From Norana najaformis (taxonomy: Eukaryota > Annelida > Clitellata > Crassiclitellata > Hormogastridae): a stretch of 64,000 nucleotides of DNA. The position numbers and the translations under genes are program-made. Shown here one piece after another: positions 12,494 through 22,249 of this stretch. The notes under the pieces were generated by a model. That model worked only from the letters and a program-made list of their open reading frames with translations, was not told the DNA's origin and made no database searches. Numbering within the stretch: the first letter of the stretch is position 1; every line of letters starts with the position of its first letter. The stretch covers positions 14,886,712 to 14,950,711 of the forward strand of contig OZ029915.1 in NCBI GenBank assembly GCA_964023275.1, in the 5' to 3' direction.

Positions 12494-13515
12494 AAGTTTT
12501 TCTATAGCCACCGTATGGCCTAAAGGAAGTAAGAAAGTAATGCATTTGTTAACACGCCATATGTCTATCGACTGAGCAAGGAATCGTAGGCGTAGGTGGG
12601 CCACAGCGGTCAGACAACAAAAGCAAGACGGTACAAATAGGTCTTTAGCCGCTTTACGAATTTATGTAGCGAGATATTGTTGTGAGTAATGTAAACAGGA
12701 AGACATTCCATATGGCTGGTGCCGAATTGCTGAATCCACGTCGTGAGAAATCAGACCGATAGTATATGATGTCAGGGAAAGATAGGAGGTTTTGTGTAGC
12801 TGATCGCAGAGATCTAGATGGCTGGTAGCGCTGTAAGGACGATTACAGATAAGGCGATTGATTGGTTGAGAGAACCTTACGTGTAAGGAGAACTATCTTG
12901 TAAATGATTCTGGAGCTGACAGGCAGCCAATGTAGATTTGCCGATACAGGATTGACGTGATCAAACCTTCGGGTTCCTGTCACCAGACGGGCTAACGAGT
13001 TCTGGACTCGTTGCAGTTTGGCGATGTTAGACTTTGTAGTGCCGTACAGCAGCGAATTACAGTAGTCGAGTTTTGCTTTGACTACACTACAAGCGACTGT
13101 CTTCATAAGCTCAGGTGGCAAGCACTATCGAACGTGATGCATGGCTTTCATGTGGTAATACGATGCCTCAGAGGTGACGTGTAGGTTAAATGTCAGTTTA
13201 GAGTCGAGCGCCATAAGGTAAGTTACAGAGCCGAGTGATGATTGGAGTAAACACGTCAGCACACGACTTTAACAGAGACGATGAGAAAGCATCCATCGAA
13301 GATGCTTTTCCCGGTAAGTAAGACAGTAGTCTGAAGATTTCCGCAACATCTACAGGTTTGAGGTCGTCGAGATGCATGCCGACATGGTCCCTATCTGATG
13401 TAAGAGGGTCTATAGGTCGTCCGGACAGTTGCTTGGCAATCGATGCCTTTACTGACTTGATGAAAGTCTTATTGAGAAAAAGTCTGCGAAAGTGGCACAA
13501 CGTTTCAGACATTCT
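12494..13515 (-). mobile_element. LINE family D, internally deleted
   Basis: The minus-strand frame 13198-13512 (FLNKTFIKSVKASIAKQLSG to VFTPIITRLCNLPYG) is the segment just before the RT domain. The frame 12843-13121 (VVKAKLDYCNSLLYGT, QNSLARLVTGTRR, LHWLPVSSRIIYKIVLL) is the segment after the RT core. The RT core with its catalytic YADD box is missing between them, so this is a deletion derivative. The 3' UTR runs through the block ending CATATGGCGTGTTAACAAATG and a CTTAC-type tail, also found at 28228-28312. Confidence 0.7.
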
Positions 13516-13905
13516 TCAATCGGTTAACCTCAGACGGCCCTGTGGAATGCAGTACATCCTTAACTGCTGACCACTGTTGAAGAGATCCATTAGGTTTTTC
13601 CGATATGGCGTTACTGTAATGTTGTCGGCGATGACACTATTCATTAATCTACATAATTTATTAAGTGTCGTACGACCTAGATCTGAAACAGCTGATTTCA
13701 TTTTCCAACTCATAATAAGGATCACGCAGTAGAATAGATGATCACTAACTTTGTTTGACTCAACAATATTTTCACTGTTGCTTCTATCGAAACCTATCTT
13801 CCAATCACATTGCAAATCTTCAAAGGTTATTATTCCTTTCAAAGCACCTGAAAAGTACTGTACATATCCATTAAATTTTGTCATTTTCCTTAGCACAGGC
13901 TTCAT
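13516..13905 (-). CDS. Unrecognised 129-codon open frame
   Basis: An uninterrupted minus-strand frame lies immediately upstream of the family D LINE remnant and on the same strand. The predicted protein is mixed-charge with no signal peptide or membrane segment; LGRTTLNKLCRLMNSVIADN could form an amphipathic helix. I recognise no family. It may be part of the LINE's upstream coding region or chance. It ends where the LINE frame begins (LRLTD, then a stop). Confidence 0.25.
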   Translation of the reverse strand: MKPVLRKMTKFNGYVQYFSGALKGIITFEDLQCDWKIGFDRSNSENIVESNKVSDHLFYCVILIMSWKMKSAVSDLGRTTLNKLCRLMNSVIADNITVTPYRKNLMDLFNSGQQLRMYCIPQGRLRLTD

Positions 13906-14159
13906 TAAATAAATGAAAGCGTGATATCAAGACAGTTAGTGGTATCTCATGCACTGAGTTGCCTTAGCAGTTCCAGTCAACACTGACACAGTTACTCATA
14001 GGCAAATTTACTTGAAAACTAAGATTAACGTTTTTCATTTAACTAAGCAATTGTTTAGGAAATCTGTCGCAAACGTCGGTTGAGCGTTTCTGGCGTTTCT
14101 GTCGCCTTCCCTCGGACCACGCTCAGTTTAAGCAACAATATAGACAAGTGCACGAAAAC

Positions 14160-15290
14160 AGACGTCGATACACATAGAAGGCACCAGGAGATGTAGGATA
14201 GACTACATCTTGGTAAGACATAGATGCATGAGCAGTGTTAAGAACCCACGATCATATCCGGGTGCTGGTGCTGATACGGATTACAATCTGGTCATGATGT
14301 CTATGTCACTCACCCTGAAGAATGTAAAACATAAGAACAGAAAGAGACGTTAGCACATAAAAAACTCAAAAGGGTTTGACAGAAAGTTGCATAGGCGTTG
14401 GACCAAGCTTTACTATTCATCACCAACATAATTATGGAGACGTTGGTCACAAAAGCGCTCGATAATATAGATGACGGAGTCAAGGTTGGGGGAACCTAGT
14501 AAATGCCATAAGATTTGCAGATGACCAGGCAATGATGGCAGGTACCAATGCTGGGCTAAAAAAGAATAATGGATGCACTGAACAAAAAAAATCGGAAGAA
14601 TATGGTATGAAGATAAATAGAAAGAAAACAAAGGTGATGAGATCGTGCAAATGCGAAGGAAAAAGAATATTGTAGTCTATGGTACAAAAATTGAACATAC
14701 CAGTTTTGTTATCTTGGAAGTTTAACATCAGATGGCAGCAGATGCAGTGCCGAGATCGAGAGAAGAATAGCAGTGGGAAAAGAAGCATTCTGAAAAACAG
14801 CAGAACTTCAGAGAGGAAGGTTGAATCTGGATCTAAAGAAAGGAATGGTAAAATGCCTCATTTGGAATGTAACACTATATGTTTCTGAGACATGGACTAC
14901 TGGAAAGGCAGAAACTGAGAAACTCGAGGCATTTGAAATGTGGATATGGAGAAGACTGACCAAAATCAGGTGGAAAGACTATAAAACAAAGGAGGAGGTG
15001 TTGCACTTGGTACGAAGGAAAGAACACTAGTCAGTACAATAAGCAGGAGACAAATGAACTGGATTGGTCACATATTACTTGGAAATTCTTTCCTGAGGAC
15101 AGTGTTTGAAGGAGGAAAAAAGTTCCAGGAAGACAAAGGAATATGCTTTGGATTTGGATATAGGAAAAAAGGGGGCTACAAGGAAGTCAAGGAGATGGCA
15201 CAGAACAGATATGAGAGGCGTCGTTGGATTACGGGACCTGCCTTAGGGGAGAACACTGAAGAATGGACATATGCAAAAGTGTAGGCCTAT
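14160..15290 (+). mobile_element. LINE, RTE-like family C, internally deleted
   Basis: In the plus orientation the end of an APE-type endonuclease domain (RIDYILVRHRCMSSVK, DYNLVMMSMSLTLKN; 14180-14365) is followed abruptly by the RT catalytic region (VNAIRFADDQAMMAGT; about 14500). The C-terminal domain follows (VKCLIWNVTLYVSETWTTGK, FEMWIWRRLTKIRW, NWIGHILLGN; 14830-15090). The stretch between endonuclease and RT core is deleted near 14370-14450. FADD is intact but several frame changes follow. This LINE type is widespread in invertebrates. From 15291 to 15830 nothing is recognised. Confidence 0.75.
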
Positions 15291-15834
15291 CCCATCTGCC
15301 AAAACCAAATATTTCGTTACTTTAATACGTGAAATTTCATAATCACCAAGAAACTTGTGGGTGACCTGAAAAAAACTACTAGAGAACGAATAGCCCAGCT
15401 CGCACTCCAAAATCCCCAACTACTCATAAAACTGTTGATAAATTCCTGACCTTCTTCACTAGTAAAATTTATGGCATTAGGCTGAAATTTACTGGTTCTT
15501 CAATTGATGATTTCTATTATCTTAAACCTTCGCCTCGTATCTTTTACCATTACCATCAAGCAACTTTTGTTAACGTGTGACAATTAATCATGTACCTTCT
15601 TGAAATCATAATAACATGTTGGTTCAAATAAACATGCCATTCCTTATGCTAGTTCTACTTATCGTTTCCCTTGTCTCAGAATGTTTGGCCCTAGCTTATG
15701 GAACTCTTCATCACATGATGTTACAAATAAAAGTTTTTATATTTTTAAAAGTTAAGAAAGTCATTGCTGTCAAAACACTGCGTTGCTGATGATTAGCGAG
15801 TGCTTGTTGCATGCGCATTTGATTGCCCATTCTC

Positions 15835-15990
15835 CCTCTCTATTTTATTTCACTATTATTGCTGTTTTATTATTGCTCCTGTCGTGATTATTACTCTTGC
15901 TGTTATCATTGGTGTTATTATTGCTGTTATTATTATGTGTTATTATTTTTATCATTATTGCTTTTTAGAAGTAGAAAAGTTTATTATTAT
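15835..15990. repeat. (ATT)n-rich low-complexity sequence
   Basis: Interrupted TTATTATTG/TTATTATT repeats merge into the A/T-rich 3' tail of the endonuclease LINE that starts at about 15978. The tail of that family is itself an AAT repeat (compare 26696-26760), so part of this tract is probably LINE-derived. The two overlapping 71- and 82-codon frames here are low-complexity artefacts. Confidence 0.75.
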
Positions 15991-16067
15991 TTTTTTTGCC
16001 CCGAGGTATTTATGATCCCTCAGGAAGTTAAAAAATTATCAGGAAGAAAAATTGCATTCTGGGAAGG

Positions 16068-17048
16068 TTAATCTTCGTTGATGTCTGGCTCCTCAAAAGT
16101 GTCCTGGAAGACAATCAAATTAAAACGTTGAATTGTGCAGGCAACGCGTTGGAAAAGGAAAGCGGTTTCCATTGGGTCTCCGGAAACCCTGGTCAACAAA
16201 CCACCCAGATTAGTTAAGAACTCCAGGCCCTGTAAATTTATCGGGCCAAGGGTCTCGAAGGCCAAAGGAATGAACTGATAGGAAGCCGACAAATCGGTAT
16301 ATTTGGTGATCTTCCTCGGAGCTGCCAACTCTGCCTCTGTGCCTGCATTCATGGGTGTGTGAGGCAAGTAAGAATCGACCAAAGTGTCGACAATAGTAAC
16401 ATCCCAGACCATAGACCTGCCCGCCTGCCAGGGAATGAGAGTAGCGCCATCTGGGCGTTTATCGTCGGATCTTGAAAGTCCAACTGGTTCTTTAGAGGAA
16501 GGGAAACCCGCTTTCACCAAAGCTCGCCAGATTAGATCATTTAGAGCTGCATGTCTGGCAGTCCTACCGGGTCCAAGACGACTAACCATATCATGAGAAC
16601 CATCAGTCAAGGCCAGTGAACCACAAGGGCACCTATGAGTGGTGCAGATCTCAGCACCGAGGCGCAAACCCACGGCCACGTGTACTGCCTCATCTTCAAG
16701 TCTTAGATCACAGGCACTTATTGAAAGGGCAAACAAACAGTCACCAGAATGAGGCGAAGCCACCGCCATGGCCCGCGCCCTGTGATAGTCCGATACAGCA
16801 GACGCTTGTAAGGTAGCAATGTCCTTTATAATCAAATGGCGATTGTTTATGTGCAACTGGGTCGTCTGGAAAGGGTACATTTGATACCAAACTCCACTGG
16901 GACCTGGCCATAAGAAAAACATCATCTCCCACTGCGTCAGTACCGGATCCGGCCAGGATGGATGCCTGGAGATGCGTGGTACCTGCGACTGAGGCCAAAA
17001 AGGCTGGAAGTGCCAGCGAGATTGCACGTCTAATACCCAATCCACCAT
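16068..17048 (-). pseudogene. REL LINE C-terminal endonuclease frame (copy A)
   Basis: This is the longest single frame of copy A. From about residue 85 it reads SDYHRARAMAVASPHSG, LRLEDEAVHVAVGLRLGAEI, CTTHRCPCGS (zinc-binding), TARHAALNDLIWRALVKAGF, KRPDGATLIPWQAG and SMVWDVTIVDT, then a conserved C-terminal region with FIPLAFETLGPIN. RPD followed about 15 residues later by WDV fits the catalytic core of restriction-like endonucleases, which nick the target DNA for reverse transcription. The first 60 or so residues are out of the proper frame: the true upstream frame is 16741-17355. The same frame change is present in copy B. Confidence 0.7.
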
Positions 17049-17239
17049 CCTTAACCGGGAGCGAGGCCAGAAGCCAGTGCATGTCCGACAAAGCCAAGTT
17101 CAAGGTGCTCGAGAGACCCTCTCGCAGTACAAGATCAAAAACACTCAAGCACGGGTGGTCCATACAAGAGGCGCATCTGAGGGTGTGAAGCAAAGTAGGT
17201 GAGCTAAGAGAGCAGCGAAGAAGGATGAGGGCATCATGC

Positions 17240-18146
17240 CTACCAGTAGATGCTAGGCACAAGACACCAACCCTGAGTTCTGAAACTCTCGCCTCCAGAA
17301 CAGACCTTGGGAGCTCCCCCAAGAGATAAAGGTGCTCCCAGGAGGCAGGCATCATCTGCTAATGTTGCTGAAAAGCGGTTCAGTGGATCCGGAAGAATGG
17401 GGTGTTGAGCGTGTGAAATGATCTCGCATTTTGCTATGTTCAAAGTCGGACCCATGGCACCAGTTTCTGACATGATAACCCGGACATCCCCCGCCACAAC
17501 AGAGGTCTTGCCGCCCAAAGTTAGGTCATCAAGATAACCCAGCACCAGGGAAGAGGACAGACGTGAAAGCAGCGGTTGCAGAGGCAGGCAAAAGAGGAGT
17601 GGACCAAAGAGTCGCCCAGCTGAAGGCCAGTTTGTGATAAGATGGAAAAGTCGCCAAATTTTAAAACTGAAGGTGTTCCATAAGCAAGATGGCAGTACGG
17701 GTATAGTTGAGGGACCAGATTTGCACCGCTTCCAGCATAGGTCTACAATTAAGACTGTTAAATGCGTTGCTAAAGTCAAGCTTCACTAACATCGAGTCTT
17801 GTGGCAAGCAAGCAAGAAATCAACGGGTGGCATGAACCGCCACTTCGCAGCCGCCAGGAGTGCCAACCCCGAGTTGCAGAGGAGAGAAGTAACCGGAAAG
17901 GTTGTTCAAAGCAAAAGAATTAGCGCATTTAGAGGCCAGGCGACGCCAAACATATCCTATGGCAATGGGGCGAAGCCCACCTGACTTCTTCCTCAAGGCC
18001 ATTAAAGTACCGACAAAAAGAATGGGAGTGACTGTACTTGGACAGGAGCCTTCTAACAGAAGATTAATAAGAGAGGTAAGAGAGGAAAGAACCTCAGGGC
18101 CAGTTTCCTTACATGTAATCAGGTCCAAGATATGTTTTGGTTGCAT
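17240..18146 (-). pseudogene. REL LINE reverse-transcriptase region (copy A)
   Basis: Frames 17820-18146 and 17240-17779 carry the RT fingers and palm. LFVGTLMALRKKSGGLRPIA is the N-terminal RT motif. GVGTPGGCEVAVHATR corresponds to the segment before the first catalytic Asp. GPLLFCLPLQPLLSRL and VLGYLDDLTLGGK contain the YLDD catalytic box. A frame change near 17800 separates them. A Gly-Asp-Pro box expected just before GPLLF reads SAGRLFGPLL. RT is therefore recognisable but not translatable in one piece. Confidence 0.7.
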
Positions 18147-19300
18147 CTCATCAGGGCCACACGAGGAACCAGCCGGAAAGGAACGGACCGCATGCAGAAT
18201 ATCCTGTTCTGTAACCTGAAAAGCTGAGAGGTTTTGATTTAAAGGTGGAATGTCCTTGTCTGTGCGAGAGGGAATGGGATGCTTGGCCTGAAGGTCTGCA
18301 AAGGATGTCGGGGCCGTTCCTCTGAGCGCAAAATCCGCACCGCTGCCCTGATGTTACCATCTTCCAATTTAGCGGACACAGCTGATTCTATAGCTTCTGG
18401 ACCCTGGGGTCCCTCATTGTGGCGCCCATTCCGCTTGACAAAAGCAATCGGTGCCGAAAATTGGGCATTGGAGTTCATCTCAGCAGTGAAAATGGTGATT
18501 CGTTTTTTGATAATAGAGGTTGCATTGTGGCGTCTGCCCCTCTGGCTGGGGGAACCAAGATGAAACTGCTAAAAAGCAGAAGAGTATGCCAAGTATCTGG
18601 GTTAGTAGGGTCAGACAGGATGCGGTTTATAATCTGAGAGACTAGATGGCCCAAAGAGGAGCGAGCGGCCTTGGGAATGTATTTTACAGCCGGCATGCAG
18701 GGTTAATGTGTGCTAAGGAAGGACTCTGCACTGGTGAGAGGGGGCTCCCCCGTTTGGGCAGGACCCAAAGAGTCCGGCAGGGCCCCTCCTCCCTGCACAC
18801 TCAAAGACTGACTCGAGGCAACAAGTCCGTCCTCCCCGCCTGAAGTGCCTGAAGGGAGAACGGACATCGGTGATTTATGAGATCCCGGGCATGGACTATC
18901 ACGAGGGCCGTGCTTATGGACCAACCCATCGCCCCGGTGCACCTGTCTAATGGCATGGCAGTGGCTACAAATGCCCTTAGCCTTCTGGCAAGTCTGTGAT
19001 AGTGACCAAGACTGACCCTGTGATAAAAACATGACATGATCAAAAAAGCTGCCTACAAAGCCCAACTAACATGACGAGAAGGTATGGCTATAATACACGT
19101 AAACAAGGGGGCGGAGCAGGTCACCGCGTGCGTAGAAAAACGTGCGTGAGTATAACTTTAGGCAATTGCGCAAAGAGAAACTTCAAAACCTATAGCGGGA
19201 GTTGAAAGACAAAATTCTTACCAACTCAAAACAAGAATTTCAGCGAAAAAACGAGCGAGAATGATGGTAGAATAAAATCAAGACCTCGCAGAGGAAAAAT

Positions 19301-19314
19301 GCCGCCATCTTGAA
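19301..19314 (-). promoter_or_regulatory. YY1-like site at REL LINE 5' end
   Basis: On the minus strand the sequence TTCAAGATGGCGGC lies about 20 bases inside the inferred 5' end of copy A. CAAGATGGCGGC is the YY1 motif found at the very 5' end of full-length mammalian L1, where it directs accurate transcription initiation. Its position here fits an internal promoter and supports 19331 as the true 5' end. Function in this element is inference. Confidence 0.45.
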
Positions 19315-19331
19315 CGAAGGACCATCCCAGA

Positions 19332-20118
19332 ATTTTTTTTAACAGAGGTAGGTATAATCCCTCAGGTGGTGAAAAAGTTAGTCCGGAGACAGAAGTGAGC
19401 ATCTGGAACGGCTACGTCTCATCCGGCTCTGGCAGGGAGAAGGTACTGCGAAAGGCGACGGCGTTGAAACGTTGAATTATGATTGAGAGCCGTTGAAAAA
19501 GATAGCTAGTATCTCTCATCATCATCATCATCATCAAGAACCATGGGCTCAGCGCCCGTAGGTGTCCGCTGCCGTCTTCACCAAGTTCTTCCATCGTTCC
19601 CTGTCCATCGCCGTGTGACTCAGCTCCTGAAGTGATGCTCCTCCCCACCCGGTGATGTCATCCAGCCATTCCCTGTGTGGCCTTCCTCTTCGATTTGTCC
19701 CCTCCATCCTGCCAAACATCAGTGTTTTTATTTTCCTATCCTCCTTCATTCTGCAGATATGTCCAAAAAGTTTCAGCTTTCTCTTGATCAGATTCTGCAT
19801 GATGGTTTCCTTAGGGCGTATTCGTTTGTATAGCTCTGTGTTAGTGACCTTTTGTGTCCAGCCTATTCCCAAAATCTTTCGATAGCATTTTCTTTCGAAA
19901 GACAGTATCTCTCGCGTCTCCGGAAATGCGAGAAAGACAGTGGCCCAAATCAGAGATAAAGGATAAGCCGGTGCTGTTTATGGGGCCAAGGGTTTTAAAG
20001 GCCAAGGGGATAAAATCATGAGAATTGAGGAGTGAACTGTATTTCTTGTTCTTTCTGGCAGCTGCTACTGCCATCTCCGCCGCTGCGCCAGCTGTTACTG
20101 CAGTTGCTGGTAGAAAGG
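19332..20118 (-). mobile_element. Restriction-like-endonuclease LINE, copy C, 5'-truncated
   Basis: The minus-strand frame 19914-20074 reads KYSSLLNSHDFIPLAFKTLG then GLSFISDLGHCLSRISGDA, and resumes at 19412-19507 with SYLFQRLSIIIQRFNAVAF. These align with the C-terminus of copies A and B (KYTDLSASYQFIPLAFETLG, LFQRVACTIQRFN). The two halves are separated by a nested LINE insertion (19518-19903). It ends in CCTGAGGGAT and a short A/T tail at 19332. It is clearly a diverged relative rather than a recent duplicate of A. Confidence 0.75.
19518..19903 (-). mobile_element. RTE-like LINE 3' end nested in REL copy C
   Basis: The 107-codon minus-strand frame (NTELYKRIRPKETIMQNLIK, KLKLFGHICRMKEDRKIKTL, GRPHREWLDDITGW) is the C-terminal domain of an invertebrate RTE-type LINE. 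Its tail is a GAT/ATG repeat (CATCATCATCATCATCATCA on the plus strand). It is flanked by the 10-bp target duplication AGTATCTCTC at 19508-19517 and 19904-19913, so it is a 5'-truncated insertion into REL copy C. Confidence 0.85.
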
Positions 20119-20235
20119 AGGCGGCTAGGATGTCAATATTATTATTATTGTTATTGTTATTATTATTATTATATCACTGTAACATTCGTTTTAACATCTG
20201 TGAATAGAGGAACCTAGGATAACTGTCCCGTTGCA

Positions 20236-20900
20236 TCAGTGTGTATATTTGGACCTGCGCTTCGTCGAATGTATGTGACGATGGGTCGACCATCTTTCGG
20301 TTGATCGTCTCTCACTTGCGCGTCTAGACTGACCTCCGAATCTCGTGATCCTGTCTGTAAGCGCCGTGGTGAAGAAGCAACCCTGAGTTAGCGGTCGCGT
20401 AAGTGCAGAGCGTTCTGTGGGCGCTTCCTCGATGGAGCGCAAGAACCTCATGTGTGGATCGGACGAACATCCAGCACCACCAACTCCCTCCTCTTCATCG
20501 CCGTCGTCGTCTGCTTCGAAGGCGCCTGCGTCGCGGGCTTCACTGACCCGAGCGTCGACGTCTCCTCGACCTCGACCCGCCGGCTGACCTTCGACAGGCG
20601 GTGTGGCTCCTTGACCCTGAGGATCGGTTGGGGCCCGTCGGCTGGGTCTCGACGACCTGTTCCAGGTTCTCTCTCCTCCCTAATCTTGGCTCAGGCACGC
20701 TCTTCTCTCCTTCTTTGATTTCAGCCGTCCTGTTCCTCGTTATATTGTTGTCGATGAAGAACTTGATTTGCGACTGGGAACCCTCGCTCGCTGCGCCGAG
20801 CGCGAGTTCTGAGATCGTGAATTCGTCTGATTGCTTCCTCACAACCAAATCCTTCAGATAACGTTCGTCCTTTCTCCTGTTAACCATTGTAAATGCTTTG
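20236..20900 (-). repeat. Unrecognised GC-rich repeat with partial open frames
   Basis: The minus strand carries two frames, 20540-20887 (115 codons, Arg/Ser-rich C-terminus) and 20236-20451. A block at 20495-20560 (CTCTTCATCGCCGTCGTCGT followed by CTGCTTCGAAGG-GCCTGCGTCG) recurs at 26845-26895, so the unit is dispersed. GC content is well above the surroundings. It could be the 5' or ORF1 part of a retroelement; I cannot name it. Confidence 0.4.
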
Positions 20901-20914
20901 TCACAGCCGGAGTC

Positions 20915-20917
<3 letters not shown>

Positions 20918-21001
<84 letters not shown>

Positions 21002-21003
21002 GA
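20918..21003. repeat. (TTA)n microsatellite, about 28 units
   Basis: A nearly pure (TTA)n array, read as (TAA)n on the minus strand, directly follows the 3' end of the CHCHD2/10-like pseudogene on that strand. It is likely the retrotransposition tail, since the REL LINE in this window ends in AAT repeats. The poly-Tyr and poly-Ile frames here are artefacts. Confidence 0.9.
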
Positions 21004-21035
21004 GAGCAAAGCCGAAGTTTCATCACCAAAGTATC

Positions 21036-21310
21036 TTACATAGGTACGCCAAAATGGAGCCGATAGTCCTTCAGGACTTCACTGAAGCCATGGCGGAGAG
21101 TGATATCGTGCTGGTTCTGTGCACAGACCATGTGTTGTTTCTCTTCAAACTGGCAAGGGTTGCTCTGGTTCTGTGTATTTTGAGGTTGACTATACACCTG
21201 TTCTGCCTGGGAACCAGAGGCAGGCTCTGAATGCCCACCACTGCCTGTCATCACAGCACCAATTGTGTGACCAACAGCTAATCCAACAGTAACATCAAGG
21301 GCAGTTGTGG
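21036..21310 (-). pseudogene. CHCHD2/CHCHD10-like retro-pseudogene
   Basis: The minus strand reads TTALDVTVGLAVGHTIGAVM, a polar linker, then NPCQFEEKQHMVCAQNQHDI and HGFSEVLKDYR. This matches the C-terminal half of the mitochondrial twin-CX9C protein CHCHD2/CHCHD10: a Gly-rich hydrophobic helix, then the CHCH domain, in which two CX9C pairs normally form two disulfides. The first pair is intact (C-x9-C). In the second pair both cysteines are replaced (Arg in TLRHGF, Tyr in KDYR), so the fold could not form normally. A short ATG-led frame upstream (to 21376) ends in a stop. No introns are visible and a (TAA)n tail follows, which suggests a processed copy mobilised by a LINE. A decayed true exon is less likely. 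Confidence 0.75.
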
Positions 21311-21668
21311 CTTAAGATTCACCTAATTTTTGTCCTTTTTGCACTCGTTCGCCTGCGTCTTTACCTTCCGCCATTTTAGCTTCATCAAACTGCCACGTCA
21401 TCTTAGATCACATAATGTACAATTCAATCATTCTTCTTATTTCGGTCTACGTTTCATGATCGCCTTCCATATTAGTTGCCAACCCTTCCACACCCGCTTG
21501 CCCTACATTATTCCTACAGCCAAACATTCTTACTGCGGCCAATTTGGCACAACGACTATGCAGTATGGACGTATGTGTTTTATTCCTTTATCGTTCTTCC
21601 TAACTTCATCTCTCAGGCGACCACCATAGCACCTCACCCGCCATACCATCTTCAACATACTAATCCTG

Positions 21669-21701
21669 CTTTCCGGGGACATTCACCCAAATCCTGGCCC
21701 A
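21669..21701 (+). other. 2A-like peptide motif in L2-A
   Basis: The frame reads ILILLSGDIHPNPGP, a hydrophobic run then G-D-I-x-x-N-P-G-P. The 2A consensus is D(V/I)ExNPGP, where the ribosome skips the Gly-Pro bond. Here the Glu is replaced by His, so activity may be low or absent. 2A-like sequences are known near the N-terminus of APE-type LINE proteins. The position just upstream of the endonuclease fits that. Confidence 0.55.
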
Positions 21702-22016
21702 CTGGATTTTTATTCATGTCCTCCTCCCTCACCTCCTACCTATCCTCCTCCTCCTTCCAGAATTTCTTCCTCCAGCATCCTCGACAATGCTCAAAATACT
21801 GACAACAGCCGCTTCTTACTTTGCACGCTAAATATTCGATCATTACTACATCCTGCACATTCCCAAGAAGTCAGTTATACAGCCCTCTCTTCTCACTCGC
21901 CTGACATATTTGCCTTATCTGAAACCTGGTTTAATTTAAACACCACTCTTGCTCAATATGAAGACTGTATTTCTCCTGGCTACCATCTTTACAGTACACA
22001 AAACACTTCTTTTCCA

Positions 22017-22249
22017 GAAATCTTATCCTGATTCTTCCTCTTCCTCTTATCTCTCTTCTCGCTTCAATTTCAAACAGCATCCACCGTTGCCGTCCGACTG
22101 TCTGAGTGCCTGACTCCTGGATCTTGACCCTTTTGCCTATCGATTTTGTTTTGACTGAGCGCCTGTGAATAAGCTGGTTCCCGCGACTTAGCTTTCGTTG
22201 AGCGCTGTAGAAATCTCGAGATTACGATTACGATTACGATTACGATTAC
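22017..22249 (+). mobile_element. L2-A 3' tail nested inside an L2-A LINE
   Basis: The sequence from AAATCTTATCCTGATTC to (CGATTA)4 is a copy of the family's own 3' end (compare 24998-25226: AAATCTTATCCTGA, TCCGACTGTCTGAGTGCCTG, GAGCTGGTTCCCGCGACTTA, CTCGAGATTACG). It interrupts the endonuclease frame between STQNTSFPE and the frame containing GGGIAFL. It is in the same orientation as its host and lacks coding capacity: a severely 5'-truncated insertion of the same family. Confidence 0.85.

Larger units (their letters stand above)
15978..19331 (-). mobile_element. Restriction-like-endonuclease LINE (REL), copy A, near full length
   Basis: All expected parts lie in order on the minus strand. 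First is an N-terminal zinc-knuckle region (18703-19065: CSHCHAIRQVHRGDGLVHKH, then GPRDSPCPGS), then a linker (VKYIPKAARSSLG; VSAKLEDGNIRAAVRILRSE). The RT follows (LRPIAIGYVWRRLASKC, TPGGCEVAVHATR, catalytic GYLDDLTLGG near 17535). Last is a C-terminal zinc segment plus PD-(D/E)XK-type endonuclease (CPCGS, KRPDGATLIPW, WDVTIVDTL; 16380-16620). A 3' UTR and AAT-type tail follow. The APE endonuclease of ordinary LINEs is absent; the endonuclease sits after RT, as in R2/R4/NeSL-type elements. At least four frame changes make it inactive. The 5' end abuts the 3' tail of copy C. Confidence 0.8.

Noticed and set aside
16384..16816. Plus-strand frames over REL copy A
   Set aside because: Antisense shadows of the endonuclease frame; the same shadows recur over copy B.
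20831..21043. Open frames of poly-Tyr/poly-Ile
   Set aside because: Direct translation of the (TTA)n microsatellite.
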